Shown here: positions 10,277 to 15,661 of the stretch, in pieces | How positions within the stretch are numbered: position 1 is the stretch's first letter | How the letters are laid out: every line of letters begins with the position of its first letter | DNA from: Actinomycetota bacterium | GTDB taxonomy: Bacteria; Actinomycetota; Actinomycetes; Nanopelagicales; Nanopelagicaceae | DNA: 15,661 bases | NCBI GenBank assembly: GCA_002737595.1 | Contig: NSHZ01000033.1 | Span: 1 to 15,661 of the forward strand | Direction: 5' to 3' | The notes under the pieces: generated by a model | The model's database searches: none | Seen by the model: the letters and a program-made list of their open reading frames with translations, nothing else | What the model was told of the DNA's origin: nothing | Position numbers and translations under genes: made by a program

Positions 10277-10593
10277 ACGTGATCAACATGAAGCAAGATC
10301 CCGCAGTACTGGAAGAAGTGCTCGCCACTCTTGATCTACTTGCAAAGAAATTTCCAGGTAAGGCAATCGAAGTACGGATCCCGCCGTATGCCGCGATCCA
10401 ATGTGGCCAAGGTCCGCGCCACACCCGCGGCACTCCTCCGAATGTGATCGAGATGGCGGCCACCACCTGGCTCGCACTCGCCTCCGGGGCCACCACCTGG
10501 GCCGATGCCCTCAATCGGGGCGCAATCGATGCCTCCGGGAGCCTCGCCGATCTCTCCGCCCACCTCCCGCTCACTGGAGAGGTAACGCTATGA
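10273..10593 (+). CDS. SCP_3-type (bacterial sterol carrier protein ortholog) family protein
   Basis: A 106-residue soluble protein with no catalytic motif that I recognise. The core [22 protein letters not shown] then [17 protein letters not shown] (about 34-72), ending [14 protein letters not shown] (about 87-100), resembles the actinobacterial family annotated as bacterial SCP ortholog. From memory, a similar gene lies between purL and purF in mycobacteria (Rv0807). The sterol-carrier fold suggests binding of a hydrophobic ligand, but the function is not known. It overlaps purL and purF by ATGA, so it is built into purine operon translation. The N-terminal third is weakly conserved and shorter than in mycobacteria. 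Hand counts give about 47 percent GC in its first part (10301-10360) and about 73 percent in 10461-10520. A 13-bp direct repeat there encodes ATTW twice. Confidence 0.8.
   Translation: MNVINMKQDPAVLEEVLATLDLLAKKFPGKAIEVRIPPYAAIQCGQGPRHTRGTPPNVIEMAATTWLALASGATTWADALNRGAIDASGSLADLSAHLPLTGEVTL
10576..10582 (+). promoter_or_regulatory. Strong ribosome binding site of purF
   Basis: GGAGAGG, seven bases before the ATG at 10590, lies inside the end of the SCP_3 gene. It decides the purF start against the longer open frame that begins at 10401 and runs through the SCP_3 gene. Confidence 0.75.
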
Positions 10594-12032
10594 CTCGTCT
10601 CCCCGATGGCCACCTCACCCACGAACTCTTTTCTGAACGCGGGCCACAAGATGCCTGCGGGGTCTTCGGTGTCTGGGCGCCCGGTGAAGAGGTCGCCAAG
10701 CTCACTTTCTATGGTCTCTACGCATTGCAACATCGCGGCACCGAATCTGCTGGCATCGCGGCCACTGCCGGTGATCGCATTGTGGTCTTCAAAGAGATGG
10801 GGCTCGTCTCTCAAGTTTTCACTGAAGCAGATCTAGCAACTCTCACCGGACACATCGCAATCGGTCATACGCGCTACTCCACCACTGGTTCAAGTAAGTG
10901 GGAGAACGCACAACCCACTCTGCGCGCCACCGATCACGGTTCACTTGCCCTGGCACATAACGGAAACCTCACCAACACCGGTGATCTGCTCGAAGTGGCG
11001 CAACGCCGCAACATCACCATCTCGAGTGATATCACTACCGATACCGAAATCATGACTGCACTTCTTGCCGAGAACCCATCGCACAGTATCGAAGCAAGTG
11101 CGATGGAAGTATTGCCAATTCTACAAGGCGCGTTCTCGCTAGTATTTATGGATGAACACACTCTTTATGCCGCACGTGATCGCAATGGTGTGCGCCCACT
11201 TGTTCTTGGTCGTCTCGAACGCGGTTACGTAGTAGCTAGTGAATCAGCCGCACTCGATATTGTTGGCGCCGCTTTCGTGCGCGAGATCGAACCCGGTGAA
11301 TTAATTGCTATCGATGAAAATGGTTTACGTACTCGCACCTTTGCAACCCCCGATCCCAAGGGTTGTCTCTTTGAATATGTGTACCTTGCGCGTCCCGACA
11401 CCATCATTGCTGGACGCAACACTCACGCCACTCGCGTAGCGGTGGGGGAGCGCCTGGCATTTGAACATCCCGCCCTTGCAGATCTGGTGATCCCCGTTCC
11501 CGAATCAGGAACACCAGCTGCTGTGGGGTATGCCAAAGCCTCTGGAATCCCTTATGGCGCAGGGCTTGTGAAGAATTCCTACGTTGGTCGTACTTTCATC
11601 GAACCGAGCCAAACTATTCGCCAACTCGGCATCCGTCTTAAACTCAATCCGCTTAAAGACATCGTTGCTGGTAAACGTTTAGTCGTGGTAGATGACTCCA
11701 TCGTGCGCGGGAATACCCAACGCGCCATTGTGAAGATGCTCCGCGAAGCCGGCGCCGCCGAAGTGCATGTGCGCATCTCTTCACCACCCGTGAAGTGGCC
11801 GTGTTTTTACGGTATTGATTTTGCGACTAAAGCTGAACTCATTGCCAACGGTTTAGATGTGCAAGAGATCTGTAACTCCATCGGCGCCGATTCACTTGGT
11901 TATGTATCACTGGAAGGTCTCATTGAAGCCACCACCATTGCAGAAGATAAACTCTGTCGTGCGTGCTTTGATGGAAAATACCCTATCCCTCTTTCCTCAA
12001 TTGCATTAAGTGAAAGTGTGAAACTTGCATGA
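10590..12032 (+). CDS. purF: Amidophosphoribosyltransferase
   Basis: PurF makes 5-phosphoribosylamine from PRPP and glutamine, the committed and feedback-regulated first step of the pathway. From the ATG at 10590 it has 480 residues. The first 22 form a propeptide; the class II amidotransferase nucleophile is C23 in DACGVFG. The glutaminase domain continues with LQHRGTESAGIA and GHTRYSTTGSS. The phosphoribosyltransferase domain has the PRPP loop VVVDDSIVRGNT (about 366-377). Cysteines at 259, 405, 456 and 459 (in GCLFEYVY, WPCFYG and CRAC) match the [4Fe-4S] ligand pattern of the Bacillus-type enzyme, so it should be oxygen-sensitive and processed at the propeptide. The open frame extends upstream to 10401, but that part is SCP_3 coding sequence in another frame. 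It overlaps both neighbours by ATGA. Confidence 0.98.
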   Translation: MTRLPDGHLTHELFSERGPQDACGVFGVWAPGEEVAKLTFYGLYALQHRGTESAGIAATAGDRIVVFKEMGLVSQVFTEADLATLTGHIAIGHTRYSTTGSSKWENAQPTLRATDHGSLALAHNGNLTNTGDLLEVAQRRNITISSDITTDTEIMTALLAENPSHSIEASAMEVLPILQGAFSLVFMDEHTLYAARDRNGVRPLVLGRLERGYVVASESAALDIVGAAFVREIEPGELIAIDENGLRTRTFATPDPKGCLFEYVYLARPDTIIAGRNTHATRVAVGERLAFEHPALADLVIPVPESGTPAAVGYAKASGIPYGAGLVKNSYVGRTFIEPSQTIRQLGIRLKLNPLKDIVAGKRLVVVDDSIVRGNTQRAIVKMLREAGAAEVHVRISSPPVKWPCFYGIDFATKAELIANGLDVQEICNSIGADSLGYVSLEGLIEATTIAEDKLCRACFDGKYPIPLSSIALSESVKLA

Positions 12033-13081
12033 GTGAGATCTCCTACTCCGCTGCTGGTGTCGATATCGAAGCGGGCGATCGCGCAGTAGAACTGATGAAA
12101 GCATCCATCGCTAAAGCCACACGCCCAGAAGTGATGGGCGGCATCGGTGGTTTCGCTGGGCTTTTTGATGCCAGCAAATTACGTAACTACGCAAAACCTT
12201 TACTTGCTACCTCTACAGATGGTGTCGGTACTAAAACAGAGATCGCTCGTCGCACCGGTTTGCTCGACACCATCGGACACGATCTGGTTGCCATGGTCGT
12301 TGATGACTTAGTGGTCTGCGGCGCTGAACCACTCTTCATGACCGATTACATTGCAGTCGGCAAAGTTGTTCCAGAAAATATTGCACGCATCGTTGCCGGT
12401 ATCGCCGATGGTTGCGCCATCGCGGGTTGCGCGCTCATCGGCGGGGAGACTGCCGAACACCCTGGCCTGATGGCTCCCGATGAATTCGATATTGCCGGCG
12501 CAGCCACCGGAGTAGTAGATGAACCGCGCCTTCTCGGTGCCCACCTCGTCAAAGAGGGCGACGTCCTCATCGCGATGGCCTCCTCCGGCCTCCATGCCAA
12601 CGGCTACTCACTCGTGCGCCACATCCTCACCGCCCACGCCATCGACCTCGACGCCACCCACCCCGACCTCCCGGCCTCGTGGGGAGAACTCCTCGCTGCG
12701 CCGACACAGATCTATGCAAAGCCCGCTCTTGCCCTCGCTGCTCTTTCGGGCACGCACGCAATGGCACACATCACCGGTGGCGGGCTCGCCGCCAACACCG
12801 CCCGCTCCATTCCCGCAGGGCTTGAGGCCGTGCTCGATCGCGCCACCTGGGAGCTTCCACCGATCTTTGCCACCCTCTCCCAGATCGCCGGTCTCCCACA
12901 GGCCGAGATGGAGAAGACCTGGAACGTAGGCGTCGGCATGGTTGCCGCAGTTGATGCTGCGAGCCTCACAGAATCACTTGATGTACTCAACGGGCTGGGC
13001 ATCACATCATGGGCTGCCGGCACTGTTCGCCGCAGTCGCGTCGCTCGCGCGTCACTAGTCAACAATTACCGCACGCACTAG
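12029..13081 (+). CDS. purM: AIR synthetase (phosphoribosylformylglycinamidine cyclo-ligase)
   Basis: PurM cyclises FGAM to AIR with ATP, the step directly after PurSQL. It has 350 residues, normal for the family, starting at the ATG that overlaps the purF stop (ATGA). Motifs: YSAAGVDIEAGDRAVELMK (about 6-24), GGFAGLFDASKL (about 40-51), the ATP-binding STDGVGTKTEIA (about 62-73), MVVDDLVVCGAEPLFMTDY, and GGETAEHPGLM in the middle. The C-terminal lobe has HITGGGLAANTARSIP and WNVGVGMV. It is the last purine gene here. GC content shifts strongly within it, from about 42 percent in 12181-12240 to about 68 percent in 12601-12660 by hand count. I see no terminator after it. Confidence 0.98.
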   Translation: MSEISYSAAGVDIEAGDRAVELMKASIAKATRPEVMGGIGGFAGLFDASKLRNYAKPLLATSTDGVGTKTEIARRTGLLDTIGHDLVAMVVDDLVVCGAEPLFMTDYIAVGKVVPENIARIVAGIADGCAIAGCALIGGETAEHPGLMAPDEFDIAGAATGVVDEPRLLGAHLVKEGDVLIAMASSGLHANGYSLVRHILTAHAIDLDATHPDLPASWGELLAAPTQIYAKPALALAALSGTHAMAHITGGGLAANTARSIPAGLEAVLDRATWELPPIFATLSQIAGLPQAEMEKTWNVGVGMVAAVDAASLTESLDVLNGLGITSWAAGTVRRSRVARASLVNNYRTH

Positions 13082-13121
13082 ATCATCGTCACGGCTTACT
13101 GACTCCCACTTCACTTAGATG

Positions 13122-13140
13122 GTCGAAGATATACTTCGAC
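13122..13140. promoter_or_regulatory. 19-bp palindrome over the acyltransferase -10 box
   Basis: GTCGAAGATATACTTCGAC is a perfect 7-bp inverted repeat around five bases. Its centre and right arm contain the likely -10 box, so a bound regulator would block RNA polymerase. The outer half-sites GTCGAA and TTCGAC are the same as in the repeat upstream of purA (1032-1048), with two more bases between them. No T-run follows, so it is not a purM terminator. The operator role is inferred. Confidence 0.45.
13130..13135 (+). promoter_or_regulatory. Probable -10 box of the acyltransferase gene, leaderless transcript
   Basis: TATACT ends seven bases before the ATG at 13143, the same geometry as TATAGT before purA. 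It argues that translation starts at 13143 rather than at the ATG at 13119, which would lie upstream of the transcription start. No convincing -35 is seen. Confidence 0.5.
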
Positions 13141-13142
13141 AA

Positions 13143-14984
13143 ATGAAGACATACGCCAAGCGCCGAGATATTCAGGCGCTTCGTGGAGTCTCGGTCTTGT
13201 TGGTCATTTTCTACCATTACAACATCGGAGGCTTTAAGGGAGGCTTCCTCGGAGTAGATGTATTTTTCGTCATCTCTGGATTTGTCATCACCCAGAAGAT
13301 TGCAACTGGTAGTGGATCTGTAAGAGCGCAACTACTCTCTTTCTATCAAAGTCGGGCCAGACGAATACTCCCTGTAAGTCTCCTATCGTTACTTGGAATT
13401 GCAATTGCGAGTTCATTTCTGCTCTCACCGCTTAATCTCCATCAATATATGGTGGAAGGAATTGGTGTACTCCTCACTATTCCCAATCTGATATTCCTTA
13501 ATCAGAATACGGACTACCTCAGTCAATCACTTGATCCTTCGCCATTTCTGCACTTTTGGTCCCTTGGTATAGAAGAGCAGTTCTATCTAGTGTGGCCTTT
13601 GCTCTTTCTGCTCTTTCTACGTAATAGAAAAAAGACTATCTATCTGTTAACAGGCTTATCCCTGGTGTTTGCCTTACTTACTACCTATAACTTCTCCGAG
13701 GTTTACTCCTTTTATCTTCCTACATCACGCGCATGGGAACTTTTGATAGGCGCTAGTTTGGCCGTGTCCAAGAAGACGATAGAGGGCGCTAAAAAGAATC
13801 TGGTCGCCTGCATAGGTTGGGGCGGAATTGTTCTGAGTGTCATTCTTATTGGAAGCGACCAGCCCACTCCTGGGGTGAGCACCATCCTTCCGGTGCTTTC
13901 TGCTGGACTTATCGTCCTGGCAGATTCCAAACTCTCTACAAATAGATTCTTGGAGTGGCTCGGAGACCTCTCCTTTCCGCTCTACCTGGTGCATTGGCCA
14001 CTCATTGTCATTTTGAATTTCCGTAGCCCTGAACCGTCAGTGGTCTCTCGCCTACTGCTCATTACCCTCGCTCTGGGACTCTCACTCTTTCTACATAAAT
14101 TTGTCGAATTAAAGTTTAGAAGTATCCGTGGATTTAGAAAACGTTGGATTGCTATCTATTTCGCTCTCGGTGCCGTGGCTATCTCCACACTCGCGGTGAG
14201 TAGTTACTCCTTTAACAACAGTACAAGTGCCATAAAATTCGATTTAACAAGCCCAGCAATCTATGACAACGGTTGCCATCTACCATTCAAGGAATCTGAG
14301 CCAAAATCATCGTGCATTTTTGGCGACCAGACCAGCGACTCGAAGATTATCCTCATTGGAGATTCGCATGGAGCACAGTGGTTTCCGGCGTTAGAGGAAT
14401 TCGCCACTCAAACGAAACGAAAATTAGTGACCTTCACCAAGAGTGGGTGTCCGGCAACCGATCTGCCATTGATGCGTGGCGGGATCACCGATAGTGAATG
14501 TGTGAAGTGGCAGCGCGCATTGCCGAAGAAGCTCGCTTCCGAAAAACCCGAGTACGTCATTATCGCCAATGCCACTCAAATCACAGCGAAAGTAGCTACG
14601 CCCACCAATTCATATGTGAATACATGGAGCGCTGGTTTTTCGAGTTTCCTTGAAAAGCTGAAAGCGCAGGGCTTGAAAGTCATCGTGATCGGAGATACGC
14701 CATACCCAGGGAAGAATTCTCCCAGTTGCTTGAGCGTTCACTTAAAGGACCCAACTCTTTGCGACGTCAAGCGCACTCGTACGCCATCGAGCACCGTCAC
14801 CAAAGAGATCTCGCTGAAGTACGGAGCCGCATTCATTGATCCCTTGGATTGGATATGCGATGGCGCAACCTGTCCTGCAGTACGAGGTGGGATCAACGTG
14901 TACCGAGATAACTCCCACTTATCAGTGGCTTTCACACGCACGTTAGTACCTGCGTTAACAGATGCTCTTAATAAAGTTACTTAG
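13143..14984 (+). CDS. OafA/YrhL-type acyltransferase with C-terminal SGNH domain
   Basis: A membrane O-acyltransferase, probably acetylating a cell-surface polysaccharide. With the ATG at 13143 it has 613 residues; an ATG at 13119 would add eight. The N-terminal acyltransferase-3 domain (about 5-350) begins RRDIQALRGVSVLLVIFYHY, whose R and H are the usual catalytic pair. It has about ten hydrophobic segments, with FLHFWSLGIEEQFYLVWPLL near 135-155. The C-terminal extracytoplasmic SGNH hydrolase-like domain has the GDSHG nucleophile motif (S408) and DNSH near 589-592. The fused layout is typical of peptidoglycan or exopolysaccharide O-acetyltransferases. It starts 61 bp after purM under its own likely promoter. 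It is lower in GC and uses AGA/ATA codons more than the purine genes, suggesting separate history. Its last 8 bp overlap the convergent gene. The acceptor substrate is unknown. Confidence 0.92.
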   Translation: MKTYAKRRDIQALRGVSVLLVIFYHYNIGGFKGGFLGVDVFFVISGFVITQKIATGSGSVRAQLLSFYQSRARRILPVSLLSLLGIAIASSFLLSPLNLHQYMVEGIGVLLTIPNLIFLNQNTDYLSQSLDPSPFLHFWSLGIEEQFYLVWPLLFLLFLRNRKKTIYLLTGLSLVFALLTTYNFSEVYSFYLPTSRAWELLIGASLAVSKKTIEGAKKNLVACIGWGGIVLSVILIGSDQPTPGVSTILPVLSAGLIVLADSKLSTNRFLEWLGDLSFPLYLVHWPLIVILNFRSPEPSVVSRLLLITLALGLSLFLHKFVELKFRSIRGFRKRWIAIYFALGAVAISTLAVSSYSFNNSTSAIKFDLTSPAIYDNGCHLPFKESEPKSSCIFGDQTSDSKIILIGDSHGAQWFPALEEFATQTKRKLVTFTKSGCPATDLPLMRGGITDSECVKWQRALPKKLASEKPEYVIIANATQITAKVATPTNSYVNTWSAGFSSFLEKLKAQGLKVIVIGDTPYPGKNSPSCLSVHLKDPTLCDVKRTRTPSSTVTKEISLKYGAAFIDPLDWICDGATCPAVRGGINVYRDNSHLSVAFTRTLVPALTDALNKVT

Positions 14985-15661
14985 CCTTTTTCACGTGAAG
15001 AACAATCAATGCCTTATTCGCTAAACGAAAGACGTCTTTGAGACGTGGCTTCCGCTTGAGCGAAGTGCGAACCATCTTAAAGAATTGGCCGACGGAAGGG
15101 CGCGGCGCGGGTCGACCGAAATCAAATTGGCCCACGTCATCCCAGCGCAAGCCCCAGCCACTTTGAATATTGGCTTGCAGGTTACCTCCGGCGCTTCGTG
15201 CGCGGCTTAAAGCGGGAGTGAAAACTATAAAAGTTCTTTGGTCTAGTGGATCGACTACACCTTCAAGACCATTCCCCGTGCCGATGATGTGAGTACGCAT
15301 TCCCAAGAAAAGAATGGCTTCGTCGGGGTTTCCCTCAGTGAAAATAAGAAACGGTGTGGACCTCACGGTCACCTTGGACAAAATGTCGTTTACTGAAAGG
15401 TGAGTGGCGCTATCCAGATCTTCGAAAGTAAACCGAGCATCCCCGAAGGCGAACCGATAGATCGCACGTAATTGTTCATACTCGTCTTCACTGACGCTGT
15501 ACCTTCCAGCGAGTATTTCCCAAGGTCCCCACAAGCGGTATCTGGCTTGCATCTCCTCGTTGGCTTCAAAGACGTTCACTATTTTGAGAAAAGACTCAGC
15601 AGTCATTAACCGGCAATCAAGGATTATTTCGAAATCAGGAATCTTCCAGGCAAATGCGAAA
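14977..15661 (-). CDS. Unrecognised protein, 5' end beyond the window
   Basis: I do not recognise this gene. It runs on the minus strand to a TAA at 14977-14979. A Met lies at 15606, giving 209 residues, but the frame stays open upstream to the window edge and reads protein-like there (AWKIPDFEIILDCRL just before that Met). The true start is therefore probably outside, with at least 228 codons here. Visible features: a charged, aromatic-rich first part with QARYRLWGPWEILAGRY, a middle hydrophobic strand TPFLIFTEGNPDEAILFLGMRTHIIG, a glycine- and polar-rich part ending WGLRWDDVGQFDFGRP, and a strongly basic tail TSLKRKPRLKDVFRLANKAL. There is no membrane segment. The neighbouring acyltransferase hints at a surface-polysaccharide region, so it could be a glycan-modifying protein, but nothing in the sequence shows that. 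It overlaps the acyltransferase 3' end by 8 bp. Confidence 0.7.
   Translation of the reverse strand, partial: FAFAWKIPDFEIILDCRLMTAESFLKIVNVFEANEEMQARYRLWGPWEILAGRYSVSEDEYEQLRAIYRFAFGDARFTFEDLDSATHLSVNDILSKVTVRSTPFLIFTEGNPDEAILFLGMRTHIIGTGNGLEGVVDPLDQRTFIVFTPALSRARSAGGNLQANIQSGWGLRWDDVGQFDFGRPAPRPSVGQFFKMVRTSLKRKPRLKDVFRLANKALIVLHVKKAK

Noticed and set aside
10458..10500. 13-bp direct repeat GGCCACCACCTGG, 30 bp apart, in the SCP_3 gene
   Set aside because: It is in frame and codes for ATTW twice in the conserved part of the protein; related proteins show similar residues there, so it is more likely coding coincidence plus high GC than a mobile or regulatory repeat.
10401..10589. Long N-terminal extension of purF
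   Set aside because: It translates to arginine/histidine-rich sequence from the SCP_3 gene in another frame. The strong ribosome binding site at 10576-10582 and the conserved N-terminus point to the ATG at 10590.
10224..10814. Minus-strand 196-codon reading frame across the SCP_3 gene and purF start
   Set aside because: It is antisense to two supported genes, with a low-complexity translation and no start signal.
14990..14999. Palindrome TTCACGTGAA next to a T-run
   Set aside because: It lies inside the 3' coding end of the last gene; the stem is short and has no loop, so it is not a convincing terminator.

Overview
The window looks like chromosomal DNA from an actinobacterium (Actinomycetota). 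Three things point there. The DUF3151 protein and the SCP-ortholog protein embedded in the purine genes are actinobacterial families as I recall them. There is a deazaflavin (F420)-dependent reductase-type protein, typical of the phylum. Promoters sit right against start codons, implying leaderless transcripts. GC is moderate (roughly 50 percent by eye, patchy), and genes are packed with 4-bp overlaps or gaps of a few bases, which suggests a compact, perhaps aquatic, small-genome lineage; that last point is inference.

Layout. At the left edge, on the minus strand, a DUF3151 gene is followed by a DedA-family membrane protein that runs off the window. Divergent from them is a purine operon: purA, a GNAT acetyltransferase, purD, purB, purC. 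purC meets a minus-strand F420-type reductase gene tail to tail with one base between the stop codons. Divergent from that gene is a second purine operon: purS, purQ, purL, an SCP_3-type protein, purF, purM. Next comes a fused acyltransferase-3/SGNH membrane protein, probably modifying cell-surface polysaccharide. It overlaps by 8 bp, tail to tail, an unrecognised minus-strand gene that continues past the right edge.

How the genes work together. PurF, PurD, PurS/PurQ/PurL (the three-part FGAM synthetase), PurM, PurC and PurB carry PRPP towards AICAR, and PurA plus PurB convert IMP to AMP. The steps done by purN (or purT), purE/purK, purH and guaA/guaB are not encoded here and must lie elsewhere. 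Eight junctions inside the two operons use the same ATGA stop/start overlap, which implies translational coupling and tight co-expression, including for the GNAT and SCP_3 proteins whose roles are not known.

I see no mobile element, CRISPR array, tRNA, rRNA, defence system or biosynthetic novelty. The most worthwhile leads are regulatory. A bipartite motif (GATGAGC-N6/8-ACTCAG) is shared upstream of both purine operons. GTCGAA/TTCGAC inverted repeats lie at the purA and acyltransferase promoters. Other leads are the two uncharacterised proteins locked into purine operons, and sharp local GC shifts inside the SCP_3 gene and purM.
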